Of a stretch of 64,000 bases of DNA, positions 45,050 to 53,617 are shown piece by piece (position 1 is the stretch's first letter; every line of letters begins with the position of its first letter). Location of the stretch: positions 124,001 to 188,000 of the forward strand of contig NZ_VCBC01000008.1 of NCBI RefSeq assembly GCF_005843925.1. Reading direction: 5' to 3'. The notes under the pieces were generated by a model. The model did no database searches and had not been told where the DNA came from. It saw only the letters and a program-made list of their open reading frames with translations. Both the position numbers and the translations under genes were made by a program. The DNA comes from Thalassotalea litorea. Its GTDB lineage: Bacteria; Pseudomonadota; Gammaproteobacteria; Enterobacterales; Alteromonadaceae.

Positions 45050-45112
45050 ATGACCGATTTTTTGTACATATCGCACAAAAAATCAACAACACTACCTGAG
45101 GTAGATTGTTAA
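45050..45112 (+). CDS. Possible 20-residue leader peptide upstream of the TonB receptor
   Basis: An ATG follows AAAGGGAG at suitable spacing and opens a 20-codon frame that ends in TAA inside the first receptor-side operator. A perfect 10-bp stem lies within it. It could be a regulatory leader, but codon content is not informative and no homologue is recognised. Confidence 0.2.
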   Translation: MTDFLYISHKKSTTLPEVDC

Positions 45113-45161
45113 CAAAATCACGGGGTGTTAATTGAAGATTGTTAACAAAATTGTTGACAAT
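45105..45161. promoter_or_regulatory. Three GntR-type operators before the TonB receptor
   Basis: ATTGTTAACAAA occurs at 45105-45116 and 45138-45149, and ATTGTTGACAAT at 45150-45161. The last two abut without a gap, so two dimers would be side by side. The block ends about 120 bases before the receptor ATG. Confidence 0.7.
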
Positions 45162-45283
45162 CTACGATTTCAAGGTCTAAAGTGGGCAATAATTAGCAAA
45201 CGATCTAACAACAAACCTGTGTTAGGTATCCCGCTGATTGATTTAAAAAACAAAAATACTGAAAATCTTAATGGGGAAATGAG

Positions 45284-48200
45284 ATGGGAGATACAGGTAA
45301 AAAGTTTCAGCTTAGTGCTGTCTATGCTGCAGTCCTATCGGTTCTGAGTGTGAATGTTTACGCTCAGGAAGAAACCGATACGCAGCAAGCCAAAGCCGAA
45401 CAAGATATTGAAGTCATTGAAGTGACTGGCTTAAAAAGTAGTCTGAAAAAGTCTATCAATGATAAGCGTTTTGCCGATGGGGTTGTTGATTCAATCAATG
45501 CCGAAGATATCGGGAAGAACACCGACCAAAATATCGCTGACGCGCTTGGACGAGTAACCGGTGTATCGGTGGTGTCCGGTGCCAATGGTGAAGGTTCGCA
45601 AATCACCGTTCGTGGAGCATCAGCCAACCAGAACAATATTACACTCAATGGTCAGCAATTGACGTCAACCGATTTCAACCAGGCGGTTGATTTAAGTTCC
45701 TTTTCCTCTGATATTTTATCTAAACTCGAAGTGGTTAAAACCTCGAGTGCTGATCAGGATGAAGGTTCACTTGGCGCAAATGTTAACCTGGTATCTGTGC
45801 GTCCATTAGATGTCGCCAAAGATATCCGTAGCTTCACTTTACAGGGTCGTTACAATGATTTTGCCGAAGAAGAAGATTATAAAGTTCAATTCGCGTTTTC
45901 TGAAAAATTCTTAGATGAGACCTTTGGTATTGCGCTTTCTGTCTATGACGAAACCAATACCTTTCGTAAAGATCAATATCGTGTAGAAAACTTCGTTGCT
46001 TCCAAAGATATACAAGTTGCCAGCGACCAGGATGGTAATATTATTGCCGGTCCGGTAAGAGCGATTCAGCACCAAAGCACGCGTTATGAATTGCATCAAA
46101 ATAGCAATGACAGAGCGGGTATTAACTTAGGTTTACAGTGGGTACCTACCGACAGCACTGAAATCATGTTTGATGCGACTTACACCAAAGCTGAGCAAAA
46201 ACGTTATAACGATGCCGTGGTTAGTCGTTTCCCAGGCAACAACAATTTTGTCGAAGGTGAACAACCGCTAGGTACCTTGCGCCCGGAAGCGCCTTTTAGC
46301 GATCCACAGGCGGATTGGTACACCATAAATACTGACACATCGACACTCACAAAATTCGTTAACCGCTTTGGCGCTGGTGATATTCAAAACAGCACCGGTG
46401 GCGACGAATCGGATAATTTCAGTGCGGCACTGAATATTAAACAGGAAATTACCGATGAGTTCCGTATGTCGGGGTTAATTGGTTATTCCTTAAGTAAATC
46501 GGATTCTTTACCGAGTGCGTTTGCGGCATTGCAAAACTTTCCAAATGTTCCAGCCGTAAAACTCTACGATGCCGGTGAAATGATTGAGCCGGTTGGTTAT
46601 GACTGTACCTCAGGCCGTTGTGAAATGGTGTTTGGTGATAGTTTTGTAGACTTGGGCGAGCAAATTGTTAATGAAGTCGATCCGGATACCGGGATTTTTG
46701 TTCCTGGTTATGACGATAATACTGTCTATACCGGTTTTAATCCGGCCGATGTTGATGTTCAGCATCTCGCATTTTTACGTGAAACCGATCGTAAAGTTGA
46801 AGATGAGCTAGCAAATATTCAGCTGGATTTTGAATATGACTTAGATGTTGTCGGCCTTACCTCGGTAGAGTTTGGTGCTAAAGTTACCCAACGTACCAAA
46901 GACGTCGATAATCAAAGCTATCAATTTGATACTGTCACTGCCTCTGAAGTTATTGAAGATGAGTATGGTAATCCGGTTGTTGTGCCTGGCGGTTCAATGC
47001 TCGATATCCGTGCGCCTTTAATCGCACGAGAAGGCGGTCTTCCTTATGATGACTTTATGGATAGCCTGGGCTATAGCCGTAATGGCGCTACTCAGGGCTG
47101 GATCCCGGTTGATGCGGCTTATGCTGCATCCATCATGTTGGACTCTGAAGATACCGTTCGTACCCCGAACAACACTGAATCCCGGATCACTGATATTGAC
47201 ACAACAGCATTTTATTTGAAAACAAACTTCGAATACTTTGATGGTCGATTAACCGGTAACGTGGGTATTCGTTACGTAGAAACAGATATTGATGCTGACG
47301 GTTATGCCGGTGCAAATTTTTGGCAGTTCACCGAAACTCTTGAACGTGAATTTGATTTAGTACAACTGCGTGATTTACGCGATACCAGCTTACCAGCCTG
47401 TCGTGCGCCAGTATTTTCAGACCCAGCTGCAACACTAGGTTATGAGAAGAAATATCAGCGTGTTGATGGTCGAGGGTATGATACTAGCAGCGGTACCGAT
47501 CCGTCACAGTGGACACCAATCCCAGATCAAGGGCCTTGTCATGATCCCGATTATGCGGCCTGGGCAGCGTTCCAGCAAGATCCAAGCCTTGCAGATCCAG
47601 GGATCGCGCTTAACTGGCTGAATATGTGGCGTTATGCCGATGTATCTACGACTCGTAACCACGGTTGGGGATCGGCGATCACTTATGATGGCACTACGCC
47701 GTTAAGCACCTTAAATGCAAACCAGTTTCCGTTCACGTCTACGCAAAATAAAGAATTGCAATCGTTTGCGGCAGCCGGTTCTCATTCTTATGAAAATTGG
47801 TTACCAAGCTTGAACCTGAACTATGCATTCAGTGATGAGTGGATTGGTCGACTGGCTGTTTCAAAAACCATGACTCGTCCTGAGATTGACAAGTTACGTC
47901 CAGGTTTTCAGTTAAATGAAAACGGCTATTGGGGATCAGGTAACTCCCAGTCAGGTAGTCGCCTTGATATGTATAACACTAAGCTTGAACCGCTTGAGTC
48001 CAATAACTTAGACATTTCTTTGGAATGGTACTTCAACGAATCGTCAATGCTAAGTGCCGCTATCTTCCACAAAGACATGAAAAACTTCACCGATACCGAA
48101 AGTGCGGTGACTTACTTAATGGACTTACGTGAGGTAGATGGCCCGGTTTCTCAGGAAGATTTACCGCTTCTGGCAACTGGGGATGAGAGCAGTGATTACG

Positions 48201-48931
48201 GATTGCAAGGCTGTATGCCGCTTCGCGCAACCGCCGATTACGGCTGGTGGCCATCCGATCCAAATCGTTTCAGTGATGACCTACGTGATTTGTGTGCACA
48301 ATATAGCGTGAGCAAAATCATCAATGGTAAAGGCGCACAAATTACAGGTTTGGAACTTGGTTATATTCAGACTTACGATTTCTTGCCGGGTATCTGGAGT
48401 GGTTTAGGTGTCTCTGCGAACTATACCTATCAGGATAGTGAGTATGATGCGGATAAATCAACGATTGATCCGACCAAGGACTTACCGGCTTACCCGGTAG
48501 CAGATACACCGGAGCATACCTATAACGCAACGGTTTTCTGGGAGCAGAATGGTCATCAATTCCGTATCAGTTATCGCGGCACCAGTGATTCATTGGTGGG
48601 TACTGACTATGATACCGGTTTACAGGGAAGAACATGGAACCAAGGTTCTATTTGGAATGAAGGTCGCGGAACCTTAGATATTTCTGCGAGCTATCAGTTT
48701 AACGAAAACGTGATGTTCACTTTCCAGGCAATCAACCTGACGGATGAAGAGTATCGCACTTACTTTACCAGTCGCGAAATCGCGGTTGAGCGTGAGTGGG
48801 ATGGTGCAGGTTACAACTTTGTTGCACTGGAAGAAGGCAATCCGCTTGAAGGCGATGCGCCAACATCTCGCACCTATCGCAACTATAAGGTCGGCACGAC
48901 TTATCGTTTAGGTGTTCGCGTTAACTTTTAA
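45284..48931 (+). CDS. TonB-dependent outer-membrane receptor for agar oligosaccharides
   Basis: The 1215-residue protein has a signal peptide (about 1-27, ending VYAQ) and a TonB box around EVIEVTGL. The plug domain (about 45-165) includes the SITVRGASANQNNITLNGQQL-type stretch, and a long beta-barrel ends in the terminal Phe (YRLGVRVNF) needed for BAM insertion. Length and layout match the large carbohydrate TonB receptors of Alteromonadales. Three GntR-type operators precede it, and a surface lipoprotein follows. By context it imports agar- or porphyran-derived oligosaccharides; the exact substrate is unknown. GGGGA precedes the start at 45284. Confidence 0.9.
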   Translation: MGDTGKKFQLSAVYAAVLSVLSVNVYAQEETDTQQAKAEQDIEVIEVTGLKSSLKKSINDKRFADGVVDSINAEDIGKNTDQNIADALGRVTGVSVVSGANGEGSQITVRGASANQNNITLNGQQLTSTDFNQAVDLSSFSSDILSKLEVVKTSSADQDEGSLGANVNLVSVRPLDVAKDIRSFTLQGRYNDFAEEEDYKVQFAFSEKFLDETFGIALSVYDETNTFRKDQYRVENFVASKDIQVASDQDGNIIAGPVRAIQHQSTRYELHQNSNDRAGINLGLQWVPTDSTEIMFDATYTKAEQKRYNDAVVSRFPGNNNFVEGEQPLGTLRPEAPFSDPQADWYTINTDTSTLTKFVNRFGAGDIQNSTGGDESDNFSAALNIKQEITDEFRMSGLIGYSLSKSDSLPSAFAALQNFPNVPAVKLYDAGEMIEPVGYDCTSGRCEMVFGDSFVDLGEQIVNEVDPDTGIFVPGYDDNTVYTGFNPADVDVQHLAFLRETDRKVEDELANIQLDFEYDLDVVGLTSVEFGAKVTQRTKDVDNQSYQFDTVTASEVIEDEYGNPVVVPGGSMLDIRAPLIAREGGLPYDDFMDSLGYSRNGATQGWIPVDAAYAASIMLDSEDTVRTPNNTESRITDIDTTAFYLKTNFEYFDGRLTGNVGIRYVETDIDADGYAGANFWQFTETLEREFDLVQLRDLRDTSLPACRAPVFSDPAATLGYEKKYQRVDGRGYDTSSGTDPSQWTPIPDQGPCHDPDYAAWAAFQQDPSLADPGIALNWLNMWRYADVSTTRNHGWGSAITYDGTTPLSTLNANQFPFTSTQNKELQSFAAAGSHSYENWLPSLNLNYAFSDEWIGRLAVSKTMTRPEIDKLRPGFQLNENGYWGSGNSQSGSRLDMYNTKLEPLESNNLDISLEWYFNESSMLSAAIFHKDMKNFTDTESAVTYLMDLREVDGPVSQEDLPLLATGDESSDYGLQGCMPLRATADYGWWPSDPNRFSDDLRDLCAQYSVSKIINGKGAQITGLELGYIQTYDFLPGIWSGLGVSANYTYQDSEYDADKSTIDPTKDLPAYPVADTPEHTYNATVFWEQNGHQFRISYRGTSDSLVGTDYDTGLQGRTWNQGSIWNEGRGTLDISASYQFNENVMFTFQAINLTDEEYRTYFTSREIAVEREWDGAGYNFVALEEGNPLEGDAPTSRTYRNYKVGTTYRLGVRVNF

Positions 48932-48940
48932 TCCGTTAAA

Positions 48941-48964
48941 ACGGGGCTAGGGAGCTAGCCCCGT
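48941..48964 (+). terminator. Hairpin between the receptor and surface-lipoprotein genes
   Basis: A perfect 10-bp GC-rich stem (48941-48950 with 48955-48964) with a four-base loop lies ten bases past the receptor stop. No T-run follows on the plus strand, so it may stabilise the upstream message or only reduce read-through into the next gene. Confidence 0.5.
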
Positions 48965-48991
48965 ATTTAAAAATAATAATGGTGTTTGATT

Positions 48992-51052
48992 ATGAAGACA
49001 TTCCAAAAATCTAAAATGATGTTGGCTCTGGCGTTCACGACCTTGCTTGGAGCCTGTGATGATGACTATGTTAAACCGGACGATGGCGTAAATGCTGCAC
49101 CGGAACATGGTGGCGATATTGTTCGCACATATAATGAAGCCGATGCGTTTGAATTTCTGTACCTGCTTGGTACACCCGATGGCGCGAAAAATGGTGAAGG
49201 TATCGCCTTCGATCCGGATGGCGATATTCTTTACATTGACGGTTTTAGCTCTGATGCTGAAGATATGACCGGATTTGAATTTGAAGGCAATAAATTGGGC
49301 ATTCGCCCATCGGCAATCGCGCCAAACCTAGATACCGGTGATACCTTAACGGTAAACTTTAGCTACAACATCAGTGATGGTGAAGCGGCCGTGCCTCGTA
49401 CGATTACGGTCACGGTCATTGGTGAAGATTTCGCCCCGGTATTTGAAGATTTAACGGTAAGTTTTACCAAATTTGATGAACAGGGGATTGTCGATTTACT
49501 CGAAGGTGTCGTTGATGCTGATGGTGAAGCGCTGTCGATTTCTGGTTTTACGGCCGATGCAGCGAACAAGTTCGATATTCACAGCCTTGATGGCTCAGTA
49601 TTGACCTTAGATATTGCTAGCATCAGTGAGCAAATTGCATTAGGTGAAACGGTTTCTTTGGTGTTCAATTATGATGTTGAAGATCATAACCACAGCTTAC
49701 CTCGCAAGGCGACGATTAACATTCGTGGTGTCCGCCCTGAACCATTACCGCCAGAAGTGGTAATGACCTATGAAGGGAACCTGACAAACAATGACGACAT
49801 GGTTTATGTCGATTTTGCCGACGAAAAATACACAGTTGAGTGGAACGGTGATCCGATCCTTGTCGATGTGGATAGCATCATGCCTGTTGATGGCGGTCCA
49901 GCACTTATGTTCAATAAGTCTTCTGGTTCCGTACTCGTCATTGACCCGGTTGATTTTTCCAAGTATGTCGCAGCAAACGGTGATATGGCGAGTTGGGAAT
50001 ACAGCTTTAACCTGACGGATGGTGAAGAAGGCGAAACTGCCGGGCATGTAGTTGAAAGCAGTTTTGTAATCAACTTTACCCGTCAAGAGCCAACAAGTCT
50101 GTTAACCAACGGTGGTTTTGAGTCCGGTGATTTAACTGGCTGGACAGTAGCGGATTCAAGTTTGGTTTCGGTTGTGGCAACCGGTGATGCATCCGAGGGA
50201 GCATATCAATTAGAAGCGTCCGGTGAAACAACCATCAAGCAAAGCTTTGATGTGCAACCAGGTGGCGCTTATTACGTACGTCAGACCGATCGCATCGGTA
50301 ACTGGGGCCGTTATAGTGCTTGGATCAATGGTGGCGAAGTACCGGTTTATCAATCCTGGGGATTCCATCCTCCATTTGTTGGTGGCGCTGAAGTCCCTTG
50401 GAAAGAGCATAACACCAATGTTACGTCATTTGTGCTGGCAAGCGATGATGCCACCACGTCACGTGAACTGACTTTGGGTACGTCTTTGATTAGCCTGGAC
50501 GATGTTTTTGCCGGTCGATTCTCATCGGATCCGGTCAACAATGCCGTGTATCAATCAGGTAGCAACAACGTTAACTTTGAAGACGGTACATTAGGCGCTT
50601 GGACCGGCGGCAATATTGCGATTGAATCGGTAACGCCAATTAATGGCTTACACAGTTTACGTGCAACCGGTTGGGCTGCTGCGAACCTTGCGTTGCCTAA
50701 AGGCACCATTGAAAATGGTAAAAAGTACCTGTTGCGCCTAATCGTGGTTGCCAAAAAACATGACGGGAATGGATTTAGTCCTATCACGCTGAACCTGTTT
50801 GACACCAATGAAGGTGAAGTGACGTCTGTCTTTGGTGATGATCTGCAATCACAAATCCAACCACGTACGCGCAATATGGTGAATCATCCATTAGATGAAG
50901 TGTTTGTAATTGAACAATTCATTAATGTCGACGCCTATAACAGCATCACCGACTGGAATGAACGCGGTGTAACCATTCAGTTCAAACCAAGTCTTTGGAG
51001 TGGTAACGGTGACTTTATTGTTGATGATGTTCAGCTAGTCGAAGTTGAATAA
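48992..51052 (+). CDS. Surface glycan-binding-type lipoprotein
   Basis: The 686-residue lipoprotein has the lipobox LLGAC (Cys22) followed by three Asp, which in many bacteria promotes outer-membrane or surface placement. Three repeats of a cadherin/Ig-like domain (about 30-365) are marked by DxDGDxL-like motifs and LTVNFSYN or LVFNYDVEDH strands. Two CBM4_9-like beta-sandwiches follow (about 370-520 and 525-685), opening with TNGGFESGDLTGWTV and NFEDGTLGAWTGGN. It has no catalytic motif. Its place after the TonB receptor suggests a partner that captures agar chains, a functional parallel to SusD/SusE-type proteins. The ATG at 48992 is preferred over an upstream TTG. Confidence 0.8.
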   Translation: MKTFQKSKMMLALAFTTLLGACDDDYVKPDDGVNAAPEHGGDIVRTYNEADAFEFLYLLGTPDGAKNGEGIAFDPDGDILYIDGFSSDAEDMTGFEFEGNKLGIRPSAIAPNLDTGDTLTVNFSYNISDGEAAVPRTITVTVIGEDFAPVFEDLTVSFTKFDEQGIVDLLEGVVDADGEALSISGFTADAANKFDIHSLDGSVLTLDIASISEQIALGETVSLVFNYDVEDHNHSLPRKATINIRGVRPEPLPPEVVMTYEGNLTNNDDMVYVDFADEKYTVEWNGDPILVDVDSIMPVDGGPALMFNKSSGSVLVIDPVDFSKYVAANGDMASWEYSFNLTDGEEGETAGHVVESSFVINFTRQEPTSLLTNGGFESGDLTGWTVADSSLVSVVATGDASEGAYQLEASGETTIKQSFDVQPGGAYYVRQTDRIGNWGRYSAWINGGEVPVYQSWGFHPPFVGGAEVPWKEHNTNVTSFVLASDDATTSRELTLGTSLISLDDVFAGRFSSDPVNNAVYQSGSNNVNFEDGTLGAWTGGNIAIESVTPINGLHSLRATGWAAANLALPKGTIENGKKYLLRLIVVAKKHDGNGFSPITLNLFDTNEGEVTSVFGDDLQSQIQPRTRNMVNHPLDEVFVIEQFINVDAYNSITDWNERGVTIQFKPSLWSGNGDFIVDDVQLVEVE

Positions 51053-51120
51053 CCGAGCGTTAAGCCTACTTGCACTCTCCCCCTTGTTTTGGCAAGGTTG
51101 TGCAAGCTGGCATTAAATTG

Positions 51121-51154
51121 AAAAGCCCTTTGCCGCACGCCTAGGGCTTTTTTT
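51121..51154 (+). terminator. Terminator after the surface lipoprotein gene
   Basis: A nine-base stem (AAAAGCCCT with AGGGCTTTT) is followed by a run of T. It lies about 70 bases past the stop. Confidence 0.85.
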
Positions 51155-51191
51155 ATCAATATAGATAACAAAAAAAACATTAGTGATGTAA

Positions 51192-52736
51192 ATGAATAAC
51201 ACACCCATCCAATCCATTCTCATCGTTGGCGGTGGTAGCGCCGGTTGGTTGACCGCTGGTATTTTAGCCGCGACACATCAACAACGTATTCGTCAAAAGC
51301 AATTAACCATCACCTTGGTGGAATCTGCTGACATAGCGACGATTGGCGTCGGTGAAGGTACCTGGCCAACTATGCCAGATACGATGCAAAAGCTTGGCAT
51401 TGACGAACGGGATCTTTTTCGCCATGTCCCTATGTCCTTTAAACAAGGTTCGCAATTTATTAACTGGCATAGCGAACATGCCGAGTCGTCGTACTTACAT
51501 CCTTTTGATGTGCCGCCGGGCGCTGTCGAAGGCGATTTGTCGAGGCTTTGGTTACAGCAAAATACAGCTCAGCCATTTAGCCAATATATAAGCATTCAAC
51601 ATGCAACCTGTGCGCTCGGTTTAGCACCAAAAACAACCCAGCAGGGTAGCTACGATGCGTATTTAAATTATGGCTATCATCTCGATGCCAGAGCATTTGC
51701 CAAATACCTCAAACACCATTGTATGGACAAGCTTGGGGTGGAGCATCGGATCGCCAACATTAAAAAGGTCAATGTTGGCGCAGATAAAACCATTACGTCG
51801 TTAGATACCGACACTGATGAACGACTTCATGCGGATTTGTTTATTGATTGCTCTGGGATCAAAGCGTTGTTATTAGGACAGGCACTGTCAGTCAAGAATA
51901 TTGATGTCAGTGATACCTTGTTTTGTGACCGGGCACTAACGGCACAAATCCCAGAGCAGCACTCGCCAATCGCCTCGGTTACCCGTGCCAGCGCGCAAAC
52001 AAGTGGATGGATTTGGGACATACCGGTACCGCAACGGCGTGGAATCGGTCATGTTTATTCATCAAGGCACATGGACTCTGCAGACGCATCAGGTGTGCTG
52101 GAACAATATATACGCTCGTCTTTCAGCTCGACTGCCAGCTCGACATATGAAATACGCGAGATAGCCTTTAATCCCGGTTACAAAGAGCAGTTTTGGGTAG
52201 GCAACTGTCTGGCAATCGGATTGGCTGCCGGCTTTATTGAACCGTTGGAAGCATCGGCTTTGGTGATGATCGAACTCTCGGCAAATATGCTGGCCGAACA
52301 ATTGCCCGTTGATCAGTCGGAAATGCCAATTATTGCCAAACGCTTCAATCAGACCTTTCATTATCGCTGGCAACGCGTAATTGAATTTTTAAAACTGCAT
52401 TATGTGTTAAGTGAACGACAATCGCGTTTTTGGCTGGATCATCGCGACCCACAAACAATACCAGAACGTCTTAAAGAGCTATTACAGTTGTGGCGTCATC
52501 GGGTGCCATCGTTATTGGATTTTGACCGCAATGGTGAGATTTTTCAGGCAGCCAGCTATCAATATGTTTTGTACGGTAGTGGTTATCCAACACAGTTACA
52601 GCAATCTCTCCCTCAGGACAAAGTTCAGCAATTGCTTGCGCAAATCGAGACGACTAAACACAACCAATTACAATTACAATCGGGTTTGCCACGCAATCGT
52701 CAATGGCATGACGTTTTCATGGCTCACCTGGCGTAA
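51192..52736 (+). CDS. Tryptophan-halogenase-like FAD-dependent enzyme
   Basis: The 514-residue flavoprotein has the FAD motif VGGGSAGWLTA at its start and the IGVGEGTWPTM segment. The halogenase-specific WxWxIP signature reads SGWIWDIP (273-278), which blocks monooxygenase chemistry. The catalytic Lys is present in MSFKQGSQF (Lys84), and the conserved Glu in GFIEPLEAS (Glu350). All residues needed for hypohalous acid formation and transfer therefore seem intact. It has no signal peptide and needs reduced FAD from a partner reductase. Such halogenase-like genes recur beside TonB receptors in marine and plant-associated bacteria with unknown roles. Its own start follows a terminator; a promoter must lie between 51155 and 51191. 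Confidence 0.85.
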   Translation: MNNTPIQSILIVGGGSAGWLTAGILAATHQQRIRQKQLTITLVESADIATIGVGEGTWPTMPDTMQKLGIDERDLFRHVPMSFKQGSQFINWHSEHAESSYLHPFDVPPGAVEGDLSRLWLQQNTAQPFSQYISIQHATCALGLAPKTTQQGSYDAYLNYGYHLDARAFAKYLKHHCMDKLGVEHRIANIKKVNVGADKTITSLDTDTDERLHADLFIDCSGIKALLLGQALSVKNIDVSDTLFCDRALTAQIPEQHSPIASVTRASAQTSGWIWDIPVPQRRGIGHVYSSRHMDSADASGVLEQYIRSSFSSTASSTYEIREIAFNPGYKEQFWVGNCLAIGLAAGFIEPLEASALVMIELSANMLAEQLPVDQSEMPIIAKRFNQTFHYRWQRVIEFLKLHYVLSERQSRFWLDHRDPQTIPERLKELLQLWRHRVPSLLDFDRNGEIFQAASYQYVLYGSGYPTQLQQSLPQDKVQQLLAQIETTKHNQLQLQSGLPRNRQWHDVFMAHLA

Positions 52737-52781
52737 GACCACCACCTATTGTTAAAACATCAATAATAGAAGAGCAAACGT

Positions 52782-53486
52782 ATGATTATTAAAAAAATGA
52801 CAATGCGCAACGTTGACCGCTTGGTTCGTATTCTTATTGCTACGACTATTTTTTTGCTAAGTACCTCGGTTACTAAGGCGCAGCAGCAGCAACAGCAACC
52901 GCAAAACCTGAACCAGACCACAGATTACTTTATTGCCGGACAATCTAACACGCCATGGCAGTTTAGCCTGCAATTTGGTCAGGTTATTTTGGAAAATCAG
53001 ACCGGTAAAACGGCCAAAGGAAGTTTAAAAGCGCAAAAGGCAACTCGCAATGTTGAAGGGGATGCCCTGCGGTTAACCTGGAAACCCAAAGGGGTTAAAA
53101 ATGAATGGGGCACTGAAGATAAAAACGTGATGACTGCCAACATCACTAATACGCAAAGATTTGCAAATTTACTGCCTTATCAAGACAAAGGGGTTCTTTT
53201 GATCGACATAAAAGTCAATAAAGCCCCGAATAAAAATGTCGAAATTACCATGGAATGTAACTGGGACTGGCAATGTCGTAGTACGTTTCCTTTGAAAAAT
53301 GCCCTTAAACGCTTGCCTAAAGGGGAGTGGACTATGTTGCCAATTCCGTTAAGTTGCTTTAAACGCGCTGATTTTGATTTTAGTAAAGTGACGTCGCCAT
53401 TTATGCTTTATACCGGTGGTAAAATGGATCTTGAAATCAACAACGTCAGGGTAGTGCAGACCGAAAATTCATTGAGTTGTGGCTAG
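52782..53486 (+). CDS. Small exported beta-sandwich protein (ExoP-like galactose-binding fold)
   Basis: The 234-residue product has a signal peptide (about 1-31, cleaved near VTKAQ) followed by six Gln in a row. The rest is one beta-rich domain with motifs such as ALRLTWKPKG, GVLLIDIKVNKAPNKNVEI, the CNWDWQC pair and LPKGEWTMLPIPLSCF, ending in YTGGKMDLEINNVRV. This resembles the galactose-binding-like domain found at the C-terminus of some GH3 (ExoP) glucosidases, here as a stand-alone protein. It lies 45 bases after the halogenase gene, in the same direction, and may bind an oligosaccharide in the periplasm. No catalytic residues are seen. Confidence 0.65.
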   Translation: MIIKKMTMRNVDRLVRILIATTIFLLSTSVTKAQQQQQQPQNLNQTTDYFIAGQSNTPWQFSLQFGQVILENQTGKTAKGSLKAQKATRNVEGDALRLTWKPKGVKNEWGTEDKNVMTANITNTQRFANLLPYQDKGVLLIDIKVNKAPNKNVEITMECNWDWQCRSTFPLKNALKRLPKGEWTMLPIPLSCFKRADFDFSKVTSPFMLYTGGKMDLEINNVRVVQTENSLSCG

Positions 53487-53519
53487 CTACTCAAAAAACA
53501 CGGCAATTGAATATATTTA

Positions 53520-53531
53520 ATTGTTAACAAT
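53520..53531. promoter_or_regulatory. GntR-type operator before the MFS/GH117 operon
   Basis: A perfect ATTGTTAACAAT palindrome, 87 bases upstream of the transporter start. Confidence 0.75.
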
Positions 53532-53617
53532 ATGGCGTGGTTAAGGTAACATCAGAGCTAATTAGAAGAAGTACCGTAATTTAAAAACAATAAACACGGT
53601 TTTATTTGGGGAAGAAT

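Larger units (their letters stand above)
44817..45283. promoter_or_regulatory. Control region between GH50 and the TonB receptor
   Basis: These 467 bases hold the divergent promoters of two agar genes. One GntR-type site faces GH50, and three lie on the receptor side. The region also contains a perfect 10-bp stem (45056-45065 with 45075-45084), a 13-bp palindrome CTACCTGAGGTAG (45092-45104) that abuts the first receptor-side operator, and a possible short leader frame at 45050-45112. Confidence 0.6.

Noticed and set aside
51430..51470. Loss of the catalytic lysine in the halogenase
   Set aside because: A later Lys-to-Gln change first suggested loss, but alignment by eye with RebH places the catalytic Lys at the retained Lys84.
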